Source: Acetobacter fallax
Lineage (GTDB): Bacteria > Pseudomonadota > Alphaproteobacteria > Acetobacterales > Acetobacteraceae
Length of the DNA stretch: 64,000 nucleotides
Assembly: GCF_011516735.1 (NCBI RefSeq)
Contig: NZ_WOSX01000006.1
Location: 1-64,000 of the forward strand
Direction: 5' to 3'
The position numbers and the translations under genes are program-made. The notes below the pieces were generated by a model. That model was not told the DNA's origin, did not search any database, and saw only the letters and a list, made by a program, of their open reading frames with translations. Each line of letters opens with the position of its first letter. Within the stretch, counting starts at the first letter, position 1. Below, piece after piece: positions 16,715 to 25,900 of the stretch.

Positions 16715-17847
16715 ATATTATAACAGGCACTTCTGCCGCCGGAACTGTTCATGAGCGGAATCAGCTCGCGGATGTTGCGGTCATCATGTGTCCATATGGC
16801 GCGTCAACTCTGCTGCCACGGGCACTGGGTAGTGTTCTTTTACAGAAATGTACACGATGGCATCTGTATCTTGTCAATAATGGCGGTGACAGAGAGGCGC
16901 TTGAAGATATGCTGCGCCTGTACCGCCCCGTTTTTGGCCACCGGCTCAGTGTCATTAATTCTGATGAACGACTTCTGCCGGGAGAAGCGGCTGGCCGCGC
17001 TCTGGGATTTGTACAGGAAGAGTTCATTGTCCTGCATGACGACAATGAGACATGGGATGTCAATTTTCTTTGTGACACGATAAACTTTCTTACAGATAAA
17101 GATGGTATCGGATTTTGTGGTGTTGTAACGGATTTTTTTCAGGTCAGCGAGATTTGTGAGGGCCTGGACGTGCGCCAGATCGAAAGATCAAGTGTGCGGC
17201 ATGACCCTGGGGCTCTCGATTATATTTCCCTGATCGGAGGAAATTCTTTTCCGGCGGTCTGTTTCCTGTTCCGGCGTAGCGCTCTCAGGAGTGCGAATTT
17301 TCCTGAAGGGTTTTTTCCCGATGCCGGGGACCGGAATTTCATTTGCGGTCTGATGGCTGCAGGCGATATCGGCGTGATTTCGCAGCTTCTGGCGACACAT
17401 CATATCGTCACTGAAGGAAATATTTCTGTTGAAAAGCAGTCCATCAGAGATAAGGAAAAATTCAGGAAAACGCTTCTTCGGAACGGAATGCTCAGAGAGT
17501 CACTCAACAAAGATCCGGGTCTTCGGAGCGCTTTGCAGATCATTCTTGACCCGGTTGAGAATATGAATCGTGAGGTTGAGGCGTTGCGACATCACTTCGA
17601 TACGCGGTTCAGAGAGGCGAAAGAACAGAAGGACGACGGAGCGATGTCGGGATTGCAGGTACAGATACAGGACCTGGCCCATCAGCAGCAGCACATGCTA
17701 CACCTGATGCAGGTTGCCCTGAGAGATATTGATCAGATTCGTATTGTTTCAACATGGCAAAAGCGTTTTTTGATGCCGGTTTACTGGGTCTGGCGTGCGG
17801 CCGTTCCCGTTCGTCGCGGTATTGCGCGATTGCGTGGACGTGTCTGA
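16711..17847 (+). CDS. Family 2 (GT-A) glycosyltransferase with C-terminal coiled coil
   Basis: The 378-residue product starts with a GT-A domain: CPYGASTLLPRALGSVL nucleotide-binding strand, LYLVNNGGD, and a DxD-like HDDNETWD near residue 110 that would bind the metal and UDP/GDP-sugar. GGNSFPAVCFLFRR and DAGDRNF mark the acceptor side. From about 280 a heptad-rich, Gln-rich stretch (VQIQDLAHQQQHMLHLMQ) predicts a coiled coil, followed by a Trp/Arg-rich amphipathic end likely to touch the membrane. It is co-translated with the HAD gene and probably decorates a surface glycan. The sugar is unknown. Confidence 0.8.
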   Translation: MNIITGTSAAGTVHERNQLADVAVIMCPYGASTLLPRALGSVLLQKCTRWHLYLVNNGGDREALEDMLRLYRPVFGHRLSVINSDERLLPGEAAGRALGFVQEEFIVLHDDNETWDVNFLCDTINFLTDKDGIGFCGVVTDFFQVSEICEGLDVRQIERSSVRHDPGALDYISLIGGNSFPAVCFLFRRSALRSANFPEGFFPDAGDRNFICGLMAAGDIGVISQLLATHHIVTEGNISVEKQSIRDKEKFRKTLLRNGMLRESLNKDPGLRSALQIILDPVENMNREVEALRHHFDTRFREAKEQKDDGAMSGLQVQIQDLAHQQQHMLHLMQVALRDIDQIRIVSTWQKRFLMPVYWVWRAAVPVRRGIARLRGRV

Positions 17848-17883
17848 GTGGCATCTTCGGCGTCGTTTTCCGAAGATGCCACT
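17847..17883. terminator. Strong 14-bp hairpin between convergent genes
   Basis: AGTGGCATCTTCGG (17847-17860) pairs perfectly with CCGAAGATGCCACT (17870-17883). It starts at the stop codon of the glycosyltransferase gene and faces the dehydrogenase gene. There is no adjoining T run beyond the loop, so it may act as a bidirectional transcript end or RNA stabiliser. Confidence 0.6.
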
Positions 17884-17933
17884 GAGAGTGCCTGCGTGAT
17901 CCGGTGACTGGTTGTGGTGAAAGTTCCGACACT

Positions 17934-19427
17934 TTAGCCGTGAGTTGGCATTATGAATTCGGCACCGGAGCGGATGCCGGCTGGCCAGCGGGTTGTGATG
18001 GCCTTCATACGGGTAAAGAAGCGTACACCTTCCGGGCCGTGCATGTGATGATCACCAAAAAGCGAATCTTTCCAGCCGCCAAATGAATGAAACGCCATCG
18101 GGACCGGGATTGGTACGTTGACGCCGATCATCCCTGCTTTCACATTATGGGTGAATGTACGAGCTGTGTCGCCATCGCGTGTAAAGATGGCAGTGCCATT
18201 TCCATAAGGACTGTCATTGATAATGTTCAGTGCAGTGTCAAAATCCGGCGCGCGCATGACGCACAGAACGGGTCCAAAGATTTCTTCCTGATAGATTCTC
18301 ATGCGTTCAGTAACATTGTCGAAGAGAGAGCCACCGATGAAGAAGCCTTTTTCGTAGCCTGAGACGACATGATCCCGCCCGTCGACCACAAGGGTCGCGC
18401 CCTGTTCCACGCCTGAATCCACCAGTCCACGCACGCGGGAGAGATGTTGTCCTGTGACGAGCGGACCCATCTCATTGCTGTTGTCGGTACCGGTTCCGAT
18501 CTTCAGGCTTCGGACGTGATCAGCGAGTTTCGTGACCAGAGCATCGGCGACGGGTCCGACCGCCACAGCAACTGAGATGGCCATGCAACGCTCACCTGCT
18601 GAGCCATAGGCGGCGCCAATCAGCGCATCGACAGTTTTGTCGAGATCGCAATCCGGCATGACGATAGCGTGGTTTTTTGCGCCGCCAAGTGCCTGAACGC
18701 GTTTTCCGGCAGCGGTTCCGGTCGCATAAACATGTCTGGCAATCGGAGTGGACCCGACGAAACTGACGGCCTGGATAGCCGGATGTCCGAGAATGGCATT
18801 GACCATATCTTTGTCACCCTGCACGACCTGGAACACACCTTTGGGCAGACCGGCTTCATGGAAAATATCAGCGAGCATGACGGCTGCGGACGGGTCGCGT
18901 TCGGAGGGTTTGAGGATGAAGCAGTTGCCGGTCGCAATGGCCATCGGGGCCATCCAGAGCGGGACCATGACGGGGAAGTTGAATGGCGTGATTCCGGCAA
19001 CGATGCCAAGAGGCTGTCGCATTGTGTAAGCATCGACGCCGCGACTGACCTGTTCGGTGTACTCACCTTTCAGAAGTTCCGGTGCCGCGGTTGCATATTC
19101 CACGACTTCCAGACCACGTGTTACTTCGCCTTTTGCGTCGGACAGCACCTTTCCATGTTCGGCTGTGATAAGAGCAGCAAGATCGTTCATACGGGCTTCG
19201 ATAAGGTCGCGGGCGCGAAAGAGAATGCGCGCCCGGGTCAGTGGCGGTGTTTCAGCCCATGCCGGGAAAGCGTCGCTGGCGGCGGCAATGGCGGCATCGA
19301 GATCCTGCGAATTGCCGATGGCGACATGGTGCGTGACCTGGCCGGTCGCGGGGTTGAAAACCTCGGTGCGGTGTGTTCCGTGGCCTTCGGTGTGTTTCCC
19401 GGCAATGACATGGGGGATGACGGTCAT
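17934..19427 (-). CDS. mmsA: CoA-acylating (methyl)malonate-semialdehyde dehydrogenase
   Basis: A 497-residue aldehyde dehydrogenase of the MmsA/IolA type. It oxidises malonate or methylmalonate semialdehyde to acetyl- or propionyl-CoA with NAD+ and CoA, releasing CO2. Seen: the Rossmann segment FVGSTPIARHVY, ALGGAKNHAIVMPD (the family's replacement of the usual ALDH general-base region), the catalytic Cys in AGERCMAISV, and EIFGPVLCVMR. ATG 19427 gives the expected N-terminus; the longer open frame back to 19574 overlaps the transporter. Order and spacing put it last in an ADH-transporter-dehydrogenase operon. It could serve valine, beta-alanine, 3-hydroxypropionate or inositol breakdown. 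Confidence 0.9.
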   Translation of the reverse strand: MTVIPHVIAGKHTEGHGTHRTEVFNPATGQVTHHVAIGNSQDLDAAIAAASDAFPAWAETPPLTRARILFRARDLIEARMNDLAALITAEHGKVLSDAKGEVTRGLEVVEYATAAPELLKGEYTEQVSRGVDAYTMRQPLGIVAGITPFNFPVMVPLWMAPMAIATGNCFILKPSERDPSAAVMLADIFHEAGLPKGVFQVVQGDKDMVNAILGHPAIQAVSFVGSTPIARHVYATGTAAGKRVQALGGAKNHAIVMPDCDLDKTVDALIGAAYGSAGERCMAISVAVAVGPVADALVTKLADHVRSLKIGTGTDNSNEMGPLVTGQHLSRVRGLVDSGVEQGATLVVDGRDHVVSGYEKGFFIGGSLFDNVTERMRIYQEEIFGPVLCVMRAPDFDTALNIINDSPYGNGTAIFTRDGDTARTFTHNVKAGMIGVNVPIPVPMAFHSFGGWKDSLFGDHHMHGPEGVRFFTRMKAITTRWPAGIRSGAEFIMPTHG

Positions 19428-19444
19428 GGGATTTATTCCTGTAT

Positions 19445-20821
19445 TCAGCTCAGGGAGTCGGGTTGAGCGCCGAAGACTGTTCCGGAAAGCGGAGTTGCCT
19501 GGCGTCTGTGGTCGGCGCCACGCGGCAGTGTTTCGGGGACGAAGAACAGCGTGACAACAAAGCCGATTGCGCAAATGGCCATCGGATAGGCGAGACCTGC
19601 GAGTGGATTGCCGGTGCGGCTGACAAGGCTGAGACTGATCAGTGGCAGAAAGCCGCCGAAGATGCCGTTGCCGATATGATAGGGAATTGAAATCGATGTG
19701 TAGCGGACTTTTGCCGGGAAGCTTTCGACGATGAAGGAGCCATAGGGGCCGTAGATCAGGGCTGAAATAACGACGAGGATAAAGACTGTTGCTGCAACGG
19801 GAAGGAAATCGATTCCGGTGTTATGCACGGAGGAGCGCAACAGGATGAAGAGCGGAATATACAACAGGACAGCGGCGGCCATGCCGAGCAGTGAGAGGCG
19901 TTTGCGACCGATATGGTCAGAGAGTGACCCGAAGATCACGAAGAAAGGCAGGCCGAACAGAGATCCGGTCGCGACGGCGAGCGTTGCGGGAAGGAAGGCG
20001 ACCTTCATGACGCTCTGAAGGAAATACAGGGCATAGAACTGGGCTGTGTAGAATGTGACAGCCTGGGCACAGGCGACGCCGATCAGGAAAAACAGGATTC
20101 GGCGCGCGTTGCCGGGGATGGTGAAAGCGTCACGGATGGGAGAGTCGGAGAGGGTCTGTTCCTGCTGCATTTCCAGAAACACGGGCGATTCATGCAGGCG
20201 CATGCGGATACGAAATGAGACGGCGACGAGAACAATCGAGAGCAGGAAGGGCACGCGCCAGCCCCAGTTCCCGAAAGCGTCTTCACCCAGACCGAGGCGC
20301 AGGGAGAGCACCATGCCGAGTGACAGGATAAATCCACCGGATGCCATCGCCTGAATATAGCTCGCCCATTTTCCGCGTTCATGCGCCGGAGCGTGTTCGG
20401 CCACATAGGTTGCGGCACCTCCATACTCGCCGCCGAGGGCGAGGCCCTGGATGATGCGGAGCAGGATCAGCAGCACCGGAGCGGCATACCCTGCCGTGGC
20501 AAAAGTGGGGAGAAAACCGATGGCGGCGGTCGAGCACCCCATGATGAGCAGTGTGGCGAGGAAGGTGATCTTGCGGCCGAAGCGATCGCCGAGATGGCCG
20601 AAAATGAGGCTGCCGACAGGGCGGACGGCGAAGCCGGTCGCGAAGGTCGCGACACTGATCAGTGTCGCGGCAACCGCGTCACCGGGCGGATAAAACAGTT
20701 TCGCGAAAAAGATAGCGAGGCTGCCGTAAAGGAAGAAATCATACCATTCGATGACGGTGCCGACGCTGGATGCAAAGACAAGGCCGTGCATCTGGCGTGA
20801 AGGCTGAGCAGGGGACTGCAT
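19445..20821 (-). CDS. MFS transporter, metabolite:H+ symporter (MHS) family
   Basis: A 458-residue, 12-helix permease with the MHS signature: SVGTVIEWYDFFLYG at the N-terminus, GHLGDRFGRK in the helix 2-3 loop, ARG-free but typical LRIIQGLALGGEYGGA in helix 4, and SDHIGRKR in the 8-9 loop. Such proteins (ShiA, KgtP, ProP relatives) take up organic acids or osmolytes with protons. It lies between the iron alcohol dehydrogenase and the semialdehyde dehydrogenase genes, 17 bases before the latter, so it likely imports the cluster's substrate, perhaps a short hydroxy- or dicarboxylic acid. Confidence 0.88.
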   Translation of the reverse strand: MQSPAQPSRQMHGLVFASSVGTVIEWYDFFLYGSLAIFFAKLFYPPGDAVAATLISVATFATGFAVRPVGSLIFGHLGDRFGRKITFLATLLIMGCSTAAIGFLPTFATAGYAAPVLLILLRIIQGLALGGEYGGAATYVAEHAPAHERGKWASYIQAMASGGFILSLGMVLSLRLGLGEDAFGNWGWRVPFLLSIVLVAVSFRIRMRLHESPVFLEMQQEQTLSDSPIRDAFTIPGNARRILFFLIGVACAQAVTFYTAQFYALYFLQSVMKVAFLPATLAVATGSLFGLPFFVIFGSLSDHIGRKRLSLLGMAAAVLLYIPLFILLRSSVHNTGIDFLPVAATVFILVVISALIYGPYGSFIVESFPAKVRYTSISIPYHIGNGIFGGFLPLISLSLVSRTGNPLAGLAYPMAICAIGFVVTLFFVPETLPRGADHRRQATPLSGTVFGAQPDSLS

Positions 20822-20850
20822 GGTGGTTGATCCCGGTTCGGTCGTGGCGG

Positions 20851-22008
20851 TCAGGCCCAGACGCGGCGATAGAGTTCGATGATGTCGTCGGCATCAGGAA
20901 TACGCGGGTTGTTGGCAGGAGATCCGGAAGCCAGGGCCTGTTCCGCCATCAGAGGCAGAAGGTTATCCCAGCGCGCAGCATTCAGTCCGAATGTTCTGGG
21001 GCTGGGTACGCCGATTTCCGCATTCCGCTTGCGCAGGGCATCGACAAGAATCGCGCCGGCGACACTGTCCGGGTCGTCCTCACCGGCAAGCCCCATGACA
21101 CGAGCACAGGTAGCGTAACGCTGTTTCGCACCGGGGAGCGACCATGCGGTGATTTCTGGCAGCAGCATGGCGTTTGAGAGGCCGTGCGCGACATGGAAAT
21201 GTGCGCCGATCGGGCGGCTCATGCCGTGGACAAGGGCTACGGAGGCATTTGAGAACGCCATGCCTGCTTCAAACGCGCCCTGCATCACGGCAGCGCGGGC
21301 CTCATGATTGCCGGGATCGGTGCAGGCGGCGGGCAGGTATTTCCAGATCCGGGCCATTGCCGTGAGGGCAAGCGCATCCGTGAATGGGCTGGCCCGTCTT
21401 GAAACATAGGCTTCCAGAGCGTGGGTGAGAGCATCTGTGCCTGTATCAGCTGTAAGACGCTGTGGCATCGAGAGGGTCAGCTCGTAATCGACAATGGCGA
21501 TACGGGGCTGGTAGGCGGCGCCCATGCACAGCATTTTCTCGTCGGTGGTCTCGTCCGTGATGACGGTGACGCGCGTTGCTTCCGAGCCGGTGCCGGCGGT
21601 GGTGGGAATCGCCACGATGGCGAGACCCGGCTCATCCTGCATGAAAGGCGCCCTGAGGCTGGCGGGCGTTGTGTCATGTACGGCGAGGACAGCCACCATC
21701 TTGGCGGTGTCGATCGGGCTGCCGCCGCCAAGACCGATGACACAGTCATGCCGCCCTTCGCGCAGGGCCGTGAGTGCGGCATTCACGGAGGTGATGGTCG
21801 GGTCGGGCACGGCATCGGTAAAGGCGCGCAGTTCGATTCCGGCTTCGTGCAGAAGCGTGCTGACACGATCAAGCAGGCCCGAGGACGCCATGAACTGGTC
21901 GGTGATGAGGAACGGGGTTTTCAGGCCAGCCAGACGCAGGGCATCCGGCAGATCATTGAGAGCCCCGCCGCCGAGGCGGACGAAGGGCGGGAGATAAAGG
22001 GCTGTCAT
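20851..22008 (-). CDS. Iron-containing (group III) alcohol dehydrogenase
   Basis: A 385-residue NAD(P)-dependent dehydrogenase of the Fe-ADH family. The GGGSPIDTAK dinucleotide site is near residue 95 and TAGTGSEAT near 140. The metal ligands fall in DTGTDALTHALEAY (Asp and His) and in LVHGMSRPIGAHFHVAHG (two His), so the active site is complete. It heads a minus-strand operon with the MHS transporter and MmsA-like dehydrogenase. Conversion of a hydroxy acid or alcohol to the semialdehyde used by MmsA (for example 3-hydroxypropionate to malonate semialdehyde) fits the context. The substrate is inferred only. Confidence 0.87.
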   Translation of the reverse strand: MTALYLPPFVRLGGGALNDLPDALRLAGLKTPFLITDQFMASSGLLDRVSTLLHEAGIELRAFTDAVPDPTITSVNAALTALREGRHDCVIGLGGGSPIDTAKMVAVLAVHDTTPASLRAPFMQDEPGLAIVAIPTTAGTGSEATRVTVITDETTDEKMLCMGAAYQPRIAIVDYELTLSMPQRLTADTGTDALTHALEAYVSRRASPFTDALALTAMARIWKYLPAACTDPGNHEARAAVMQGAFEAGMAFSNASVALVHGMSRPIGAHFHVAHGLSNAMLLPEITAWSLPGAKQRYATCARVMGLAGEDDPDSVAGAILVDALRKRNAEIGVPSPRTFGLNAARWDNLLPLMAEQALASGSPANNPRIPDADDIIELYRRVWA

Positions 22009-22191
22009 GTCATTCCCTTTGCTGGAAAGACTTCCGGTTTTGTGTTTTCCGGTGGCTTTTTCGTATTGTTTGTCCCTCAGCGTTAACGCGGTGCCGGTCG
22101 CAGGAAAATTAGGCGATTTCGCTCAGTGCCTGTGCAAATCTGCACACTGCCCCGGCTGTTCCGGCACGGTGCGCGGGAGGTCTGGTGTGGC

Positions 22192-23097
22192 ATGAAACGT
22201 GGGCTTGACTGGCGGGATCTGCAGTATTTTCTCGCAGTCGCCCGCGCCGGTTCGCTATCCGTGGCGGGTCGGGCCTTGGGGGTCGATCACGCGACTGTGG
22301 CGCGCCATATTCAGTCTCTGGAACAGTCTGTGGATGCCACGCTGTTCGAGCGGCATGTGCGTGGTTACGCGCTCACACGACAAGGTGAACGACTGCTCGC
22401 TTCAGTCGAGGCCATGGGCCGGGAAGCAGAGCGTGTCGCTGATGACACCAGTGCGGCCGGTCTGTCGGGCTCGGTGCGGATCAGTGCGCTGGAAGGAATT
22501 GGCAATTTCTTTTTTGCACCGAGGATCGGTGTACTTCTGACGGCCAATCCGGCGCTGACGGTTGAGATGGTGACGATCCAGCAGATCGTCTCATTATCGC
22601 GGCGGCAGGCTGACATTGCGATCACGCTCAATCCACCGGCCGGACAGAATTTCGTGGCATACAGGCTTACGGATTACCGGCTGTTTGTATACGGCACGCA
22701 GGCTTATCTTGCGAACCACGATCCGATTGGCTCGCGTACGGATCTGGCCGGGCATACTTTCGCAGGGTACGTTGATGAACTCCTGTTCACGCGCGGACTT
22801 GATTACCTGGAAGAACTTGGGGTGCCGCCGAGAGCCGTTCGCGTGCAGAATTCCAGTCTGCACGCGCAGATGGAGGCGGCCTGTTCGGGAGTTTGTCTGG
22901 CGGTGCTGCCTGCTTTCGTAGCGGCGACGCGACCGGAACTGGTGCGAGTTTTACCCGGGGATGCCAGGTTAATCAGAACATACTGGCTGATCATCCGGGC
23001 GGATGAGCAGGGAAGCCCGCGTATTCGACGGTTATGCGATCTGCTACGCGCGGAGGCGGACGGGGCACAGGCGATGTTTATGCCGGATGACGGATAA
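22192..23097 (+). CDS. LysR-family transcriptional regulator
   Basis: A 301-residue LTTR. The N-terminal winged helix (residues 3-62, DLQYFLAVARAGSLSVAGRAL) is followed by a substrate-binding domain with the LSGSVRISA linker. Start ATG 22192 has GGGAGG upstream; the frame is open further back, but that part is non-coding. It is divergent from the iron-ADH operon across ~180 bases, the classic arrangement for an LTTR controlling its neighbour and itself. The inducer is probably the operon's substrate or an intermediate. Confidence 0.9.
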   Translation: MKRGLDWRDLQYFLAVARAGSLSVAGRALGVDHATVARHIQSLEQSVDATLFERHVRGYALTRQGERLLASVEAMGREAERVADDTSAAGLSGSVRISALEGIGNFFFAPRIGVLLTANPALTVEMVTIQQIVSLSRRQADIAITLNPPAGQNFVAYRLTDYRLFVYGTQAYLANHDPIGSRTDLAGHTFAGYVDELLFTRGLDYLEELGVPPRAVRVQNSSLHAQMEAACSGVCLAVLPAFVAATRPELVRVLPGDARLIRTYWLIIRADEQGSPRIRRLCDLLRAEADGAQAMFMPDDG

Positions 23098-23103
23098 GAC
23101 CGA

Positions 23104-23237
23104 CCAGCATTGAGGCTGACACACTGAAAGAGTGTCCCGGGGGCTCCGCGCCCCGCGAAAGGTCGCAGACCTTTTTGTTAGTCAACAGATCGGGGTGAAG
23201 GAGCCTGTGGTCCTTCCGGGTTCGGGCAGAGCCCGGG
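23104..23237. repeat. Dispersed intergenic hairpin repeat, copy 1
   Basis: This stretch starts CAGCATTGAGGCTGACACAC and contains several short hairpins (GGGGCTCCGCGCCCC, AAAGGTCGCAGACCTTT, a GGTCCTTCCGGG block and CGGGCAGAGCCCG). A closely similar ~150-base copy lies at 40745-40892. Both sit between convergent genes, right after the stop of the plus-strand gene, so they probably end transcription from one or both sides. Confidence 0.8.
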
Positions 23238-23242
23238 TTTTG

Positions 23243-23869
23243 TCAGTCGTCGAGTTCAATAGAAGGAAACCAGGGCTCGTCCTTCTTCCTGTTCGTTTCA
23301 AACGTCTCGATAGCGTTTTCGCGCTTCAGCGTCTGATCGATATCGTCGAGGCCCTCCAGCATCAGGTGCTTGCGGAACGGGTCGATGTCAAACGGAATTT
23401 CGGCGCCGTCCGGGCGGATGATGACCTGACGTGCCAGATCGACGGTAATGCGGCTGTTGGCACCCATCTGCGCGTCCTGCATCAGCGCGTCGCAGATGTC
23501 GCGCGGCAGGCGAATCGGCAGGATGCCGTTTTTGAAGCTGTTATTGAAGAAAATGTCGGCGAAGGACGGTGCAATCACGCAGCGGATGCCGAAATCAAGC
23601 AGTGCCCACGGGGCATGTTCGCGGGACGAGCCGCAGCCGAAATTCTCATGCGCGATGAGGATCTCTGCCTTGCGATAGGGCTCACGGTTGAGAATGAAAT
23701 CCGGGTTTTCCGAGCCATCTTCGCGGTAGCGCATGCTGTCGAAGGCATGGACACCGAGCCCGGTGCGCTTCGTGGTTTTCAGGAAGCGGGCCGGAATGAT
23801 TTTATCGGTGTCGATATTGGCTTCCGGCAGTGGCGCTGCGACAGCCGAAAGGGTCGTGAATTTTTCCAT
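23243..23869 (-). CDS. leuD: 3-isopropylmalate dehydratase small subunit
   Basis: The 208-residue swivel subunit works with LeuC in the cytoplasm to isomerise 2- to 3-isopropylmalate in leucine synthesis. Diagnostic motifs are [14 protein letters not shown] near residue 20 and [15 protein letters not shown] near 75, the substrate-contacting loop. ATG 23869 with AGGAAGG upstream gives the standard N-terminus MEKFTTLS; the longer frame to 24025 overlaps leuC. It follows leuC by 22 bases in one operon. Confidence 0.95.
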   Translation of the reverse strand: MEKFTTLSAVAAPLPEANIDTDKIIPARFLKTTKRTGLGVHAFDSMRYREDGSENPDFILNREPYRKAEILIAHENFGCGSSREHAPWALLDFGIRCVIAPSFADIFFNNSFKNGILPIRLPRDICDALMQDAQMGANSRITVDLARQVIIRPDGAEIPFDIDPFRKHLMLEGLDDIDQTLKRENAIETFETNRKKDEPWFPSIELDD

Positions 23870-23891
23870 CGCGTCAGATCCTTCCTGCCGG

Positions 23892-25301
23892 TCAGACGGC
23901 GAGTTCGCGGGCGTCGGTAAGAACACCGGTGACAGCAGCGGCGGCGGCCATGGCGGGGGAGAGCAGATGCGTCCGCCCGCCCGGCCCCTGCCGTCCTTCA
24001 AAATTGCGGTTTGACGTCGAGGCACAGCGCTGACCCGGCGTCAGTCGGTCCGGATTCATGCCCAGACACATGGAGCAGCCAGCCTCGCGCCATTCAAAAC
24101 CGGCATCGAGAAAGATGCGGTCCAGACCTTCCTGCTCGGCCTGAGCCTTCACCAGGCCAGAGCCGGGGACGATCATGGCACGCACGTCATGTGCGACTTT
24201 GCGACCAGTCGCGATGACCGCAGCGGCGCGGAGGTCTTCGATGCGGCTGTTGGTGCAGGAGCCAATGAAAACGACATCGACCGGAGTGCCGGCGATTTTC
24301 TGGCCCGCTTTAAGATCCATGTAGTCGAGCATGCGCTGAAGCTGAGCGCGTTTGGCCTCATCGGTCTCGCTGGCCGGATCGGGCACCGTGCCGCTGATCG
24401 GCAGAACTGTCTCGGGGCTGGTGCCCCAGGTCAGGCAGGGCTCGATCTCTTCGGCGCGCAGAGCGATTTCAGTGTCGTAAACAGCGCCTTCGTCGGAAGG
24501 AAGCGTCCGCCAGTAGTCAACGGCGGCGTCGAAATCAGCGCCTTTCGGGGCGAAGCGACGACCCCGGACATAGTCGAAGGTCGTGTCGTCAGGGGCGATC
24601 AGGCCCGCGCGGGCACCGGCTTCGATGGCCATGTTGCAGACGGTCATGCGACCGGCCATGTCGAGACCACGAATGGCGGAGCCGGCGAATTCAATCACAT
24701 GACCCGTGCCGCCGGCGGTGCCGATTTTTCCAATGATGGCCAGCACGACGTCTTTCGCGGTCACACCCGGAGTCAGTTCACCATCGACGCTGATCCGCAT
24801 GTTCTTTGCGGGCTTCTGCAGGATGGTCTGGGTGGCCATCACGTGCTCGACCTCGGAAGTCCCGATGCCGAAAGCGAGGGAGCCCATCGCGCCATGCGTT
24901 GAGGTGTGGGAGTCGCCGCAGACGATGGTCATGCCAGGCAGGGAGATACCCTGTTCGGGGCCAACAACGTGGACGATGCCCTGACTGGCAGACAGAAGCG
25001 GGAAATAGGGGACACCGAATTCTTTCACGTTCCGTTCGAGCGTTTCGATCTGGTTCCGGCTTTCCGGCTCCTCGATCGGCTTCGTGCGGTCGGAGGTCGG
25101 CACGTTGTGGTCAACAACGGCGATGGTCGCGTCGGGATGGCGCAGCTTGCGACCGGCGAGGCGAAGGCCCTCGAAAGCCTGCGGGCTGGTAACCTCATGA
25201 AGGAGGTGGCGGTCGATATAGAGGATGGCCGTGCCGTCCGGCAGAGTATCGACGACGTGGCTGGCCCAGATCTTGTCGAACAGAGTGCGCGGCGACGACA
25301 T
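23892..25301 (-). CDS. leuC: 3-isopropylmalate dehydratase large subunit
   Basis: A 469-residue aconitase-family protein carrying the [4Fe-4S] catalytic cluster. Ligand Cys residues are visible in [13 protein letters not shown] and in the CSMCLGMN pair near residue 410; [14 protein letters not shown] and [10 protein letters not shown] are other family blocks. With LeuD it forms isopropylmalate isomerase. It starts at ATG 25301 and is followed closely by leuD. Leucine synthesis joins the ilvBNC pathway encoded at 37.1-40.7 kb. About 200 bases with hairpins separate it from rplS, so it may have its own promoter. Confidence 0.96.
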   Translation of the reverse strand: MSSPRTLFDKIWASHVVDTLPDGTAILYIDRHLLHEVTSPQAFEGLRLAGRKLRHPDATIAVVDHNVPTSDRTKPIEEPESRNQIETLERNVKEFGVPYFPLLSASQGIVHVVGPEQGISLPGMTIVCGDSHTSTHGAMGSLAFGIGTSEVEHVMATQTILQKPAKNMRISVDGELTPGVTAKDVVLAIIGKIGTAGGTGHVIEFAGSAIRGLDMAGRMTVCNMAIEAGARAGLIAPDDTTFDYVRGRRFAPKGADFDAAVDYWRTLPSDEGAVYDTEIALRAEEIEPCLTWGTSPETVLPISGTVPDPASETDEAKRAQLQRMLDYMDLKAGQKIAGTPVDVVFIGSCTNSRIEDLRAAAVIATGRKVAHDVRAMIVPGSGLVKAQAEQEGLDRIFLDAGFEWREAGCSMCLGMNPDRLTPGQRCASTSNRNFEGRQGPGGRTHLLSPAMAAAAAVTGVLTDARELAV

Positions 25302-25507
25302 GACGATTCCTCATATGGGAATGAAGCGGGACTGCGCTCCGGACTCAGCCCGGCCCGTCAGAGGATTTTAACCCCGGTTCGGTTTGATAAACAGGTTTTC
25401 AGCGGTCACAGGCCTCTGACGGGATCGGGGACAGAACAACCCCCGATAACCTGCCCGCAGAACATCGGTTCTGGCCGGACTTTCTGCAAGTCCGGCCAGA
25501 CAACAGA
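25302..25507. other. rplS-leuC intergenic region with hairpins
   Basis: About 206 bases between two minus-strand genes. It holds a perfect hairpin just after rplS (25471-25499) plus smaller inverted repeats around GGGATCGGGG and GCAGAACATCGGTTCTG. It should contain both the end of the rplS transcript and a leuC promoter. No leader peptide or riboswitch is recognised. Confidence 0.4.
25471..25499 (-). terminator. Hairpin after rplS
   Basis: CTGGCCGGACTT (25471-25482) pairs exactly with AAGTCCGGCCAG (25488-25499) around a five-base loop, nine bases after the rplS stop. It lacks a T run on the minus strand, so termination efficiency is uncertain. Confidence 0.5.
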
Positions 25508-25900
25508 TTACTTCTTGCTGGCAGCCGCTTTCTCACCCGTGTCACGGGCGCGCTCGGCGATACGGGCAGACTTGCCGCTGCGACCACGCAGGTAATACAG
25601 CTTCGCACGACGGACCTTACCACGACGCACGACGTGGATCTCGGCGATGGTCGGTGCATAGAGCGGGAACACACGCTCGACGCCTTCACCATTCGAGATT
25701 TTGCGAACCGTGAAGTTGCTGTTCAGACCCTTGTTGGAGCGGGCGATGCAGACGCCTTCATAGGCCTGCACGCGCTCGCGCTCGCCTTCCTTGACGCGGA
25801 CGGACACGCGGACGGTGTCGCCGGCCTGGAAAACGGGGACCGCACGGATGGCGCTGAGACGCGCGATTTCGTCGGCCTCATACTGCTGGATAATGTTCAT
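25508..25900 (-). CDS. rplS: 50S ribosomal protein L19
   Basis: 130 residues of bacterial L19, which lies at the 30S-50S interface. Core sequence [20 protein letters not shown] and the C-terminal GRSGKSARI region are typical; the tail ends in a Lys/Ala-rich extension. ATG 25900 overlaps the trmD stop (ATGA) and has AGGAAGG upstream inside trmD, so it is translationally coupled. It is the last gene of the rpsP-rimM-trmD-rplS operon. Confidence 0.96.
   Translation of the reverse strand: MNIIQQYEADEIARLSAIRAVPVFQAGDTVRVSVRVKEGERERVQAYEGVCIARSNKGLNSNFTVRKISNGEGVERVFPLYAPTIAEIHVVRRGKVRRAKLYYLRGRSGKSARIAERARDTGEKAAASKK

Noticed and set aside
22007-22195. Short frame (62 codons) before the LysR gene
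   Set aside because: No ribosome site; the Cys-rich peptide matches nothing recognisable and lies in the divergent promoter gap.
23104-23237. CRISPR-like array
   Set aside because: The hairpin blocks are not equal-length repeats with regular spacers and no cas genes are in the window.
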